Below, piece after piece: positions 1-8,088 of a stretch of 23,043 bases of DNA. Every line of letters begins with the position of its first letter. The stretch's first letter is position 1. Made by a program: the position numbers and the translations under genes. This DNA comes from Sphaeroforma sirkka (lineage: Eukaryota > Opisthokonta > Ichthyosporea > Ichthyophonida). The stretch covers positions 1-23,043 of the forward strand of contig LUCW03001850.1 of the NCBI GenBank assembly GCA_001586965.3, given 5' to 3'. A model generated the notes under the pieces. That model was not told where the DNA came from. It worked only from the letters and a program-made list of their open reading frames with translations, and made no database searches.

Positions 1-87
1 TTATAGGTACCACTTCCGTCGTCCCCAGTCGAGGAGTTCGCACCGCCTTGTCAGCTAAATATATAAATGACCCAGGTGGTGCCGGAG

Positions 88-294
88 TTATTGGTCGGCC
101 AAGGAGGTCTGCGGATGTCTGTGAGATACAACTTCTATTTGCTCCGTGTCTATCAAGGCTTTGAACGTACGTCCGTTGATTTGTACTTGAATATAGACTC
201 GGTTGTCTGACGTCAGCAATGGGTCTTGTATTGCCATCACTGCTCCAATCGTGGTAACAAATATGAAGCTCCTATCCGACTCAGACACCCTCAC
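88..294 (-). pseudogene. Retropepsin-like protease start (truncated, altered active site)
   Basis: This minus-strand frame encodes 68 residues. Its middle, VQINGRTFKALIDTE, matches the opening of a retrotransposon aspartic protease: a beta strand, then a short-side-chain-rich stretch, then the catalytic Asp-Thr/Ser-Gly triplet. Here the triplet reads Asp-Thr-Glu, so the Gly is lost, and the following residues leave the family pattern. A frameshift just after the motif fits, since another frame gives a plausible continuation down to about base 60 before a stop. The family normally has about 100 or more residues, so the piece is truncated and non-functional. The call rests on one short motif plus context. 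Confidence 0.5.
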
Positions 295-328
295 CTCTCA
301 TGCATGATCGGCTACCGACTCCCACGTC

Positions 329-842
329 TCATAGGTGTGGTTTGGTGTTGACGTCATGTGCTCGAAGTCTTCGTAAAGGATCGTGTTGATATGAATCTCT
401 AGTAGCTTCCGATGGTGGAGCCAAGTCTTCGTCCTGTGTAATCGCATTCACCTGTACTTGAGGCGTCGGACGTATTGTAACTACGTCTCTAGTCTGGGAT
501 GTATTCTGCCCCTGTCCTGCGGTTGACGTTGTGGACGGTCTGTGTACCGATTGTACGTCCCTGAAAGGACGGTTGTTGTCGTCGTAGCATTGCCCGACCC
601 TCTGCGCTCACCGCTTGCGACGCCCTGAAATGATGACACCGTGGGATGTGCCTACCACCTGGTGGCGCCTGTGCCTGGCACCCCGCATAAGTCGTTGGTA
701 CCGTAGGTTGGGGCCGTTGAGTCCAATTCTGCGTTTGTCGTCTACCCGTCAACAGGTTGGGGCGGCTATTGGTGTGGTCGCGACTTCCATTGGTCGTCGG
801 GCCCTCGCGGTTGTTGCGACCCTGGAAACGTGCTGTCGTACG
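329..842 (-). pseudogene. Gag C-terminal / nucleocapsid-like remnant
   Basis: Two overlapping minus-strand frames cover this stretch. The first (842 to 489) is rich in Arg, Gln, Thr and Pro and contains a Cys...His-x3-Cys cluster (HIPRC, near 640-650) that could be a degraded zinc knuckle. The second is open from about 540 down to a stop at 329-331. It has the acidic, Gln/Thr/Pro-rich character of a gag linker before protease, with segments such as QGQNTSQTRD and QDEDLAPPSE. A frameshift between the two, near 500-540, is the simplest explanation. The composition and the position directly upstream of a protease-like segment on the same strand suggest gag. There is no diagnostic capsid motif, so another low-complexity protein remnant is possible. 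Confidence 0.4.
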
Positions 843-925
843 CTTGAACTCGTACATATAGGCACATACTTACTCGATAAGTCATGACCGAAACCGTTTT
901 ACTTTGGTTTCGCTTTACCAACTAG
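843..925 (+). repeat. Left direct repeat of element 1 (probable start of 5' LTR)
   Basis: Starting with CTTGAACTCGTACATATAGG, this stretch is almost identical to bases from 7652 onward. The differences are mainly homopolymer lengths (TTTT versus TTTTTT, GGTTT versus GGTTTT). Similarity fades after about 917-925. If this is an LTR, a TG start at 846 would fit the TG...CA rule. The 3' partner shows only the first ~85 bases because other sequence interrupts it. The rest of the 5' LTR would then lie within 926-1500. Confidence 0.6.
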
Positions 926-1651
926 ATCGTATCTTAACGTACGTTCAGTAGTTCTAAAAGCTACTGGGGGGCTATGTAGAAATACGGCCTCCGGTCAGTC
1001 TAAAATATCAAGATCAATTGAGATAATACATTGGTTTTTTTTATTTGTATTTTAAATAATTTAGTACAAGCTCTTTTTCCAATATTTCCAAAGTGTTCTA
1101 AATTCACTTTGATGGCTCCAATAGCCTGAGTATTTGGTATGACTCATCTACTTGGACCTATTTGAGACATTAGTAGATGTAGGATATTACAAACTAAATT
1201 TTATAATCTCCGAACTACTACTTATAGATTTTGGTCCTCCCGCCAATCTCCAAAATCCAATAAGTCTTTTTCTTTTTTTAACTTTTCTTCAGATGTAACT
1301 TTATTTATATCAGCTAATGTATTAACGTGACTTACGTTATTATGTCTATTTACAAATTAGGCAAGTGGTCATGAACATTTAGTACTTCTAGTGAAAATTA
1401 TTCAATAAAGAACAGCTAGAGGTACGCCCTGTGTGATCGAGGATATTTAGGCTCTTAACAAGAGGCAGTCCCGATCATTCTTACACAAGCTACCACTGCT
1501 AAATCCTAACTGACTAAATTGTATTTTAGTTTAATATAGTTTGAAACCTAGTAATTTCCATCGAAGTTTACATATTTTTCAGTTATTTAGTAGTTACAGT
1601 AGTGTACTGCTTCTAGACTGTCTGACATCGATTTACTATCCAGCAAATACT
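926..1651 (+). other. AT-rich non-coding leader / remaining 5' LTR of element 1
   Basis: There is no credible reading frame here. The stretch is AT-rich with T- and A-runs (for example 1032-1041). It contains AATAAA at 1404-1409, which could be the polyadenylation signal of an LTR R region. No primer-binding site could be recognised, because the LTR end is not defined. The frame of the first gag piece is open upstream to 1541, but with no ATG before 1652 that fits gag. A tract ending TTTTAG near 1530 resembles a splice acceptor; this is not supported further. Confidence 0.4.
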
Positions 1652-2365
1652 ATGGCTAAGGGTACTTCTAAAGGTAAGGGAGCCGCTAGCTCTAGGCCTG
1701 CTAAGCCTGCCGAGGTTCCTGAGGTCCCTGTGGAAACACCTAGCCTGTCTGGAGTTGAGCCTGCCGAGGATACTGTTGGGGAAGCAAATTCTGAGGTTGG
1801 TACAGAGGATTATTCTGAGGATGACTCGTCGGATCCTAAAGCCTTGGAAGAAGAGGTATCTACTACCGCGGAAAGGCTCGCCAGCGTCCGTGTATCACCT
1901 AGGAGTGAAGCTCAGGACCCCAGCTTGCCCCCTGACCACGTGCCGTCAAATATTGGGTATAAACGTCGAAAGGCTGGAAAATTCGTGGATACGAATGTCG
2001 GGGGCATTATAACTCCACATCTAAAGGACACTCCAGCACAAATCCGGCGTGAAAAGGAAGTATTGGACCTGTCCGAAAATTTCGGTTTTGCCATCGATGG
2101 AGAAGCCATTCCATTCAGCTCAAATCTTGGGGCCGAAGCTGAGGACGCCATAACTCGACAACGAGTGGTTGGATCCTCTCAATCTCGACGCCAATTGAAC
2201 CGCACTGAAGCGCTCTTGAAGGAGCTAGCGGCAGCAGCAGTTGTGGACCCCTCTATCGTGTCCCACTTGGCTGATATTCTTCCTATACCGAAGAAGAAGA
2301 AAAATTCCGGGCCGAGTTTCCAACCCGAGACCTACTGGTTTACCAGCCAGTATGTTTACCACTAA
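1652..2365 (+). pseudogene. Element 1 gag, N-terminal part
   Basis: The start is the ATG at 1652, giving MAKGTSKGKGAAS, a basic N-terminus. The frame is open further upstream without an ATG. The protein then turns acidic and Pro/Glu/Ser-rich (roughly residues 20-80). It becomes basic again with a KKKK cluster near the end, before a stop at 2363-2365. It carries no catalytic motif. Position immediately upstream of the capsid-like and zinc-finger pieces identifies it as gag. The next gag piece is in the +1 frame and overlaps from 2241, so the true frame changes between about 2290 and 2364; an A5 run at 2300-2304 is one candidate site. Low-complexity charged N-termini are common in gag proteins and carry little family signal. 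Confidence 0.65.
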
Positions 2366-3068
2366 GCCAGTTACCACTGGCGAGAGAGAAAATATTTCAA
2401 AATTTAATCTCTATAGCTCTGATGCTACCATTGACCATTCTCTTGACAAACCTAACCCTGTCAGAGGATATGATCGTATGGAACTCGATGAGGCTTACCA
2501 TCCTCGTAATATCGACCCTCATTTGCCAACTAACCCTGGTAATCAAAATTTTGGCAATCGCTACACCAGTACCTCGTTAGAGAGTTCCCGCTCTAATCCT
2601 GAGGATGAGGAAGTGAGAACCAGACATACTCGTCTCAGGCTATTACGCTCTGGTATGCAAGTCCTTGAGGACCGTCTATTGAATGACTCTGACCTTGACG
2701 ATAGGAAAGCGGAAAACATTCGCTATCTAATCGATAACAAGAGAAAGGAAATAGACACCATCTTGGCACTAGCAGCCCGTAGCACTGAGCATGAGCTTCG
2801 TGAACACTTAGAACCAAGCTTTATAAAGCAGCTAGGTAACGCGCAGGCTGAGGTCGATTTCTCTACTAATGAGAGTACAGTGGAGACACTGAAGGCCTTC
2901 GACCAACTTAAGGAGTCTGCCAGCCTTAAGGATAAGCAGATGATGAATGCCTTTATTCATTTCTGTGAGCCAGGTGAATGGCGAACTATCTTGAAGGCTC
3001 ATGAGCCCAACTGGAAAGCCCTACCCTGGCACCAGTTGCGTGATAATATACTTAACACCTTTTTTTGA
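2241..3068 (+). pseudogene. Element 1 gag, central capsid-like part
   Basis: This frame reads as hydrophilic sequence, then a helix-rich charged segment at about 2600-2830 (RLRLLRSGMQVLEDRL, then KRKEIDTILALAARS), which could form a coiled coil. A capsid-like helical region ending NILNTFF follows. It stops at 3066-3068, immediately inside a T7 run (3060-3066). The sequence continues naturally in the next frame as FFEDARDREL, so the stop comes from a one-base length change in the T run. The first ~40 codons overlap the previous piece and are probably a shadow. No enzyme motif is present. Structural gag is inferred from order and helical content rather than from a recognised domain signature. 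Confidence 0.6.
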
Positions 3069-3489
3069 AGATGCACGTGACCGTGAACTTCTAGAGTCTC
3101 GCAAGTTCTTTGCAAACGATACCACTATTCGAGGTGCTCTAGCTCATATGACACATATGAATACTCGGATGGGTGGTCGTACCTATACTGGCGAATATTT
3201 ATTAATTTGTCAGATGATGGAGACTCTGGGAGCTAACCTCTTTAAGAAAGTCAATGACGACATCATCGCCTATGGTGATTTGCGATCTATGCCTTGGTCT
3301 GTCTTTGAGAAGATAGTACACAAGCATACCAATTCCTCTACTAGAGTACTTAGTACCACGAGCTACACCCAGCCCACTAAGCGAAACGCAGTAGAGACTA
3401 ATACTGCGCGTAGTACTAAGAAAACCTCGCACTACTGGAGGGGGGTACTGGCTCTACTTCTACCGAACCGAAAGGTGATAAGAAGGTGA
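3061..3489 (+). pseudogene. Element 1 gag, C-terminal capsid-like part
   Basis: This frame directly continues the previous gag piece across the T7 run. It encodes a helix-rich segment (SRKFFANDTTIRGALAHM... then YTGEYLLICQMMETLG) of the size expected for a capsid C-terminal domain. A Ser/Thr-rich linker follows, up to about 3430. After a G6 run (3440-3445) this frame leaves gag-like sequence and stops at 3487-3489. The zinc-finger region resumes in another frame starting within the G run. A length change in the G6 run therefore explains the break. The amino-terminal ATG at 3001 in this frame lies in overlap with the previous piece and is not considered the real start. Confidence 0.6.
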
Positions 3490-3686
3490 GAGCGCCTTGC
3501 AAGAAGTGTGGTTACAACCTCACAAAACGTAATGGCAAGTGGAATGGTAGACACGACCCTGTTAAGTGTGCACCAGGCAAGCCAGATTTTGGACACTATA
3601 TGAAAGAATGTACTACTTGCAAGGGTACTAACGGTTGGCATAAAGAGGATTGCAAGGACTTACCGGACGTCCAAGTTAAGCACTGA
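3441..3686 (+). pseudogene. Element 1 nucleocapsid with zinc-binding Cys/His clusters
   Basis: After a Gly/Ser/Thr and Lys-rich linker, two Cys/His clusters follow. The first is CKKC, fourteen residues, then His-x4-Cys (about 3498-3570). The second is CTTC, six residues, then His-x3-Cys (about 3612-3657). Neither matches the classic CX2CX4HX4C knuckle, but both could bind zinc. Such clusters between capsid and protease are the hallmark of nucleocapsid, which binds genomic RNA. The frame ends at a single TGA (3684-3686), and protease follows in the same frame without any shift. That stop is the gag-pol boundary, or a nonsense change. The frame upstream is joined to capsid through a G6 run. Confidence 0.65.
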
Positions 3687-3695
3687 CAGTACCAT

Positions 3696-4280
3696 ATGTG
3701 CGCACTAGAGCAAGATTATGAGAAAATGTTCAATAAAATCTATACCAAAGGAGATGAACGTATCTTTCAAACAGTTTTCGTAAATGGAGAAAAGGTTATG
3801 GCACTATTTGATCCAGGGGCTGAAGTCTCTGCTATCTCACGCCGAGTAGCCTACGCTACAGATATGGCTGTCCATAACGAAACAACTGATTTAATCTTGG
3901 GAAATGGCAAAGTTACTACTTGCGAACAAGCCATTGACTATGCACACATAATGCTGTCAGATAGAAGAGAAGTGAAGACTCACCTAATCGTTACTGACAT
4001 GTCTCAGAAATACGATTTAATTATAGGTATGACTGATCTTCTCAGTTTAGGTATAACACTCACTGGTCTGCCTAATGGGCTAGACCCGAATAAAGATCAG
4101 TCAGATGATAATATGTTAAAGATACCTAAACCTCCGGAAGGTGAACCAAAGGATATGATTCCGCACTTCACCGATATAATTATGGACTTAATTATACAAA
4201 ACAGGAAGATTGCAATAACTGACTGGTGTATGTTTAAGTTCTCTAATGGGTACAACATAGTTTTCCCTTACCTAAGATAA
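3696..4280 (+). pseudogene. Element 1 protease (DPG variant) and beginning of reverse transcriptase
   Basis: Residues about 30-115 fit an aspartic protease. VFVNGEKVMALFDPGAEVSA contains the catalytic Asp in a beta-strand context, and YDLIIGMTDLLSLGI matches the family's second signature, where an aliphatic pair plus Gly packs near the active site. The expected Asp-Thr/Ser-Gly triplet reads Asp-Pro-Gly (codons 3810-3818). After a linker, the last part begins reverse transcriptase fingers. The normal invariant motifs of the fingers are not recognisable, so this part may be shortened or strongly diverged. The frame stops at 4278-4280. RT-like sequence resumes in the -1 frame from about 4265 (a TTTTCCC tract at 4261-4267). 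The nucleocapsid lies in the same frame upstream, past a TGA and ten bases. Confidence 0.75.
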
Positions 4281-4297
4281 GCGAGATACTACGCAAA

Positions 4298-5926
4298 ATG
4301 GAGGGTGCGACTATCTTTTCCAAGATAGACTTAAAAGCTGCATTCCATCAACTACAGATATATGAGCCTCATAGGAAATACTTTTCCTTTACTTGGCAAG
4401 GTAAGAAGTACCAGTTTAAAGGTGCACCTGAAGGCTTACACATGTTACCTTCTTTCTTCCAACAAGTTATGATGGAACTATTTGCGGACCTGTCGTATAA
4501 CGTATCAGTCTATTTATATGATATAGTTATCTTTACAAAGACAGCACATGAACATGCTAAACTCGTTAAAGAAGTCTTAAAGCGACTTAATCATGCTAAA
4601 CTTAATATTAACGAAGACAAGTGTTCTTTTGCTAAAGATACTATACACTTACTTGGCTACAAAGTATCTGCAGCAGGGGTAGAAATTGATCCTGGCAGGA
4701 AACAGTTTCTGTTGGATTTATCAACACCAATTACTGGAAGAGATGTGAACTCTGTGTGTGGGTTTGTTAACTTCTTCTCGGATTCGGTACCGCATCTTTC
4801 TCATTACTTAAAGCCTTTCAGTCACCTACGGCTGCACGAAGGACCTCTGGGAAAGCTTTGGACTAAAGATTGTGATGATGCATTTAAACTAGTCAAAAGT
4901 AATGTAATGGACGCACCCATCATGCAGTACCCTGTGGATGGTGTCCCATTCCAAGTAGCAACCGACGCTTCAGATCGAGCGGTGGGTGGAGTGCTTTACC
5001 AAACGATAAATGGTAAACCGCGCTACATACAATTCTTTAGCAAGAGTTATAATAAGAGTCAACGGAATTACCCTACCGTTAAACAAGAGCTCCTTGCTAT
5101 AGTTACTGCGCTAAGACAGTTTAAAGACTACCTTTATGGAAGTTACTTTACTGTCGCCTGTGATCAAAAGTCTTTAACATACTTAAAAGATATGAACCCT
5201 GATTCACAGTTGGTGAGCCGCTGGCATGACATTATTGCCAAGTTCGCTTTTAATATAACACACATTCCAGGAATACATAACCATCTTCCTGACATGCTCT
5301 CTCGACTTGTGCCCGACTACCAGAAAACAGTCAAAGAGTTATTAGCAACCGATTGGATGCTAAATAAGAAATGGTTTAACCTCGCTCAATCACGATGGGG
5401 TCCATTTACTGTTGATATGTTCGCCGCAGAACATAACAAACAGGTTTCTGAATATAGGTCGTTGACTCATCCTAAAGGTGATGCATTTCAGCTTGACTTA
5501 TCAAAGCATAATGCGTGGGCTAACCCACCTTGTCAACTTATCGCACAGTTGTTAAATTATGTTAATATTACTAAATCTACCATTACGCTGTGTTGTCCCT
5601 TACGTAACTCCGACCCATGGATACGTGATTTAATTAATATGATTCAAGACGAACCTATTTATGTCGACCGTGAAACCGACACGTTCTTGTATCAGGGATC
5701 CTATTCTATTAAGAAGACGCCTTGGAAACACACCATTGTTTGTCGCATCGGTCCTGCAGGTACCACTAAGTGGAAACCCTCAACCGAATTCTTAGCTAAA
5801 CTAGAGGAGTCTAAAGAGTTTGAACAAAAGCTCAAGACTCGTACAACACATGCACCCAACAAGATTGTAGTCGAGGTAATGCCGATTGAAACGGCATTAG
5901 ATCGTAAAAAACATGGAACTAGCTAA
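4298..5926 (+). pseudogene. Element 1 reverse transcriptase, RNase H and methyltransferase-like segment
   Basis: This 542-residue open frame is the core of pol. RT motif A is FSKIDLKAAFHQL with the catalytic Asp at residue 11, and the next block is FKGAPEGLHMLPSFFQ. The motif C position reads YLYD at residues 72-75 instead of YxDD, so the first catalytic Asp is Tyr. RNase H follows with its acidic residues in place: VATDAS (Asp223), KQELLAI (Glu264) and ACDQKSL (Asp289). The connection ITHIPGIHNHLPDMLSR comes next. After it, residues ~345-470 contain WGPFTVDMFAAEHNKQ, GDAFQL and ANPPC (NPPC at 409-412), which resemble DNA-adenine-methyltransferase-like segments known from DIRS and some other retroelements. 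The RT-homologous frame extends upstream to about 4265. It ends at 5926 after an A6 run (5906-5911). Confidence 0.9.
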
Positions 5927-6398
5927 GGCCATGGATCAAAGACTCAAAACTCTAAGAGAACCTGAAGCTCGCACTCAACTACTTAAAGCGCTGCTTAAAG
6001 AACAGCCAGGAATTGCGAAACAACTGAAGAAGATACTTCAACAATCCAATGTTGTCAATTATGTATCTCAGGAGTCTACCCCTCCTGATACTGAGGTTGC
6101 CCTTTCCAACAGGACTATGGTTCATCCAGCCAGCGTTACGCAGAATCTGACTGACTTAGAGGAGCTCGAAAGTAGAGTTAAAATTATACATAATTTAACG
6201 CATCGAGCATATGAGCATACTTATAAAATGGCTATTCGTGCAGGGCTTGATCACCCGGCGCTGAACGAAACCATACGTGAAGTATACCGACGCTGTACTG
6301 ATTGTGAAAAGAACCAGATCAAGCGATACGGTTGGGCACCCCTAAAAAAGTGTGACAGAAGACCAACCGATGCGCCGAGTCATAGTCGATTTGGTTAA
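5913..6398 (+). pseudogene. Element 1 integrase, N-terminal HHCC zinc domain
   Basis: The piece opens with a Lys/Leu/Glu-rich helical linker. It then gives an integrase zinc-binding domain: HNLTHRAYEHT with the His residues around 6189-6220, and CTDC at about 6294-6305. The order His...His...Cys-x2-Cys and the spacing of roughly 30 residues match the HHCC fold that helps integrase multimerise and bind LTR ends. The frame overlaps the previous piece by 14 bases. It is joined to it either by a frame change in the A6 run at 5906-5911 or by its own ATG at 5913. It ends at 6398 in the wrong frame: after another A6 run (6344-6349) the integrase core continues in the +1 frame. Confidence 0.8.
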
Positions 6399-6624
6399 AC
6401 TCCCGCGATCCAAGCATACTGGCGATGTATATATCTGTCATTTCTTATGTGTGGCTCCGGGCTATAACTTGCTTTATGCAATACCGAACAAACGTCCACA
6501 AACAGTGGCAGAATTATGCTATCACGTCTTCAATGACTTCGGTTTCCCCGAGTACTATGTTCTGATAACGGTAGTGAGTTTTGTACCGACGCAATGGAGG
6601 CACTTATACTCGTATCAGGCATGA
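6352..6624 (+). pseudogene. Element 1 integrase core, first half (first catalytic Asp)
   Basis: Residues 8-16 read RRVIVDLVK, where Asp13 sits in the place of the first catalytic Asp of the RNase-H-like integrase core. GDVYICHFLCVAPGYNLLYAI gives the following beta strands and PQTVAELCYHVFNDFGFP the helix leading to the second Asp. The in-frame homology starts right after the A6 run (6344-6349) and runs to about 6549. There a C4 run (6546-6549) precedes a -1 frame change. Beyond it this frame is noise, while the other frame supplies the DNGSEF motif. The piece is a fragment of one polyprotein with the features on either side. Confidence 0.8.
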
Positions 6625-7499
6625 CCCATAGGCGTGGTGTTCCTTACAAACCTCAAACGCAGGGTGCAAATGAGACACGTCATAGAGAACTTAAGAAACT
6701 CTTGCGTACCGCACTAGACGACGTTGAGGATATGTGGCCTTATCATTTGAAATGGGTTCAGACTCAAATGAATAACTGCATGAATCCTAAAACTGGAACA
6801 CTCCCGTTTCACTATTTCTTTGGCCGCTATAGTGAATTACAAGCAACGTTTGATAAAACTGCGCCCGAGAAACACGCTACCCCGTGGCTACAAAAGATCG
6901 AGCATATGCAGAACGTTGTTTACCCCTGTTTACTCGAGCACAAAAATCGCGTCCTACTTAAAGCGTATGACCGATGGAATAACACTAAGAACATTGTTCA
7001 GTTCAAAGTCGGCGATTACGTTAACATTATAAATCGAAACGCCAACGTTACCGAACTCTCTTCTAAGACAATAGGACCTTTTGTTATTTCCTACCATGAT
7101 GAGAAGAGTGATACTTACGAAGTGAATAACATTGATGGTACTAGCGCAACCAATCTAGGCACTCGCCGTATCCCTACCTCCGAACTCTCATTCGCTCGCT
7201 CATTTGATTCTGATGTACCAGTTATGGAGTCACAAGTCAAAGATATAATTGACAAAACATCCGAAGACGGTTACACTTACTACAAGACCCGTTTCATGGA
7301 TGGGACAGTAGCTTGGCTAACCTCCGATGCATATCGTGAATCTCGCGACTTTCTTCGTATCTTTAATAAGAAATGGAATAAGCATTTACATAAGAACACA
7401 CGAGATAAACGAAAAGGGTTTCCTCAGGTGACTACAAACCCTGACGGATCTGAAATTCCCTATTTGCCACCTACTTCCTACGTGACTAAACTTTTTTGA
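6594..7499 (+). pseudogene. Element 1 integrase core second half, GPF module and chromodomain-like tail
   Basis: The same frame is open back to about 6550. There it supplies SDNGSEF with the second catalytic Asp, upstream of the first ATG at 6594. QTQGANETRHRELKK (near 6657-6700) carries the third catalytic residue, the Glu of NET. FKVGDYVNII and IGPFVISYH (7068-7090) form the C-terminal DNA-binding and GPY/F-type module. At about 7233-7383, VKDIIDKTSEDGYTYYKTRF, then DGTVAWLT and a helix ending NKKW, follow the layout of a chromodomain: strand, aromatic strand, Trp, terminal helix. Such tails can steer integration to marked chromatin. The frame ends inside a T6 run (7492-7497), and coding continues one frame over. 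Confidence 0.8.
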
Positions 7500-7656
7500 T
7501 CTGCTTACCAACAGTGCAGAAAATTGTTCAAACTTACTTACTAATGAAGAACAGCCTTTGGCTATTACCTTACCAAATAATAAACGTAAGGCGCCTAAAT
7601 CGGAAATGGTTACTGGACCAAATACTAAACGACATAGAGTACAACATGAGTCTTGA
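7495..7656 (+). pseudogene. Element 1 pol C-terminal tail, basic
   Basis: The frame that continues the polyprotein after the T6 run codes about 53 residues. It ends with the basic cluster NNKRKAPKSE followed by NTKRHRVQHES, which resembles a nuclear localisation signal. It stops at TGA 7654-7656, and that stop lies within the first bases of the right-hand direct repeat. This is what one expects if pol ends at the 3' LTR. No further domain is seen. Confidence 0.6.
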
Positions 7657-7737
7657 ACTCGTACATATAGGCACATACTTACTCGATAAGTCATGACCGA
7701 AACCGTTTTTTACTTTGGTTTTCGCTTTATTACTAAG
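7652..7737 (+). repeat. Right direct repeat of element 1 (truncated 3' LTR)
   Basis: The sequence is near-identical to 843-925 for about 75-80 bases and then diverges around 7730-7737. From there an unrelated integrase-like frame begins. The pol stop codon overlaps its first bases. The preceding bases do not form an obvious polypurine tract, which is unusual directly upstream of a 3' LTR. Confidence 0.6.
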
Positions 7738-8088
7738 ATGTGGGACCCGGATGTGACGGCTAGTGAACAGCTCAAGTGTATTGGTCTGAGTGTATGGTCA
7801 GAACTTGTTCAGCCTTTGCAAGATTACGTTCTTACGTTGGTACATCAGACTTTAGCGCATGCTGGGATAGATAGGACATGGCAGTTCCTGAGGGTCAAAT
7901 ATGGAGAGGAAGTGTTGCGCTCGCAGATTGTAAAGGTGTTAAAGAGTTGTGTTGCGTGTCAACAAGTTGAAGGGCTTCGTGGGAATACAGGGTTATTAAT
8001 GCAGCCTGAGAGGCCGAAAGGGGTTGCAGTGTGTATAGGCATGGATTATTTGACCTTGCTAAGGACAGTTCACCGTTTTGAGGAATAG
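7738..8088 (+). pseudogene. Element 2 integrase zinc domain and start of core
   Basis: The frame gives TLVHQTLAHAGIDRTWQFL, then about 20 residues, then SCVACQQVEG. This is His-x4-His followed by Cys-x2-Cys, the integrase HHCC zinc-binding domain in its usual spacing. VAVCIGMDYLTL follows, carrying the presumptive first catalytic Asp (about 8042-8044). The open frame begins upstream within the element 1 repeat (7693), but those codons are accidental. A stop at 8086-8088 ends this frame. The core seems to continue one frame over (8088-8159, reading VVAIDHFFEDD), then returns. Confidence 0.75.

Larger units (their letters stand above)
1..842 (-). mobile_element. Decayed LTR-retroelement fragment (element 3), minus strand: gag tail and protease start
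   Basis: Read on the minus strand, this stretch runs from a Gln/Pro/Thr/Arg-rich gag-like tail (842 down to about 330) into the start of a retropepsin-like protease (294 down to 88). That order is normal for an LTR retrotransposon. The frame changes at least twice and stops interrupt it, so it is a relic. It ends abruptly at 842/843, where the direct repeat of the plus-strand element begins. No LTR, reverse transcriptase or integrase of this fragment lies in the window, so it probably continues to the left. Its orientation is opposite to both other elements, so it is not simply the left half of the fragment at 7738-9236. Assignment rests on the protease-like motif and domain order; the family is not determined. 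Confidence 0.55.
843..7737 (+). mobile_element. Ty3/gypsy-type LTR retrotransposon (element 1), nearly full length with broken frames
   Basis: The element is bounded by two copies of an ~85-base direct repeat (843-925 and 7652-7737). In order it encodes gag, zinc-binding nucleocapsid, aspartic protease, reverse transcriptase, RNase H, a methyltransferase-like segment, and integrase (HHCC, DDE core, GPF module, chromodomain-like tail). Integrase after RNase H is diagnostic of the Ty3/gypsy group. Coding capacity is about 6 kb (1652-7656), a full-length internal region. About eight single-base frame changes split it, most next to homopolymers. There is also one in-frame TGA between nucleocapsid and protease. 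Two catalytic motifs differ from consensus (protease DPG, RT YLYD). The right repeat copy is cut off by unrelated integrase sequence, so the 3' LTR is truncated there, or else the repeat is only part of a longer LTR. Confidence 0.85.

Noticed and set aside
615..887. Plus-strand 90-codon open frame
   Set aside because: It lies opposite the minus-strand gag-like remnant, lacks any motif and runs across the repeat boundary at 843.
1520..1540. Splice-acceptor-like TTTTAG with upstream branch-like CTAAC/CTGAC
   Set aside because: No matching donor or exon could be defined in the leader, and such motifs are common in AT-rich DNA.
7386..7694. Minus-strand 102-codon open frame over the end of pol
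   Set aside because: It is antisense to the integrase tail of element 1, with no recognisable protein feature.
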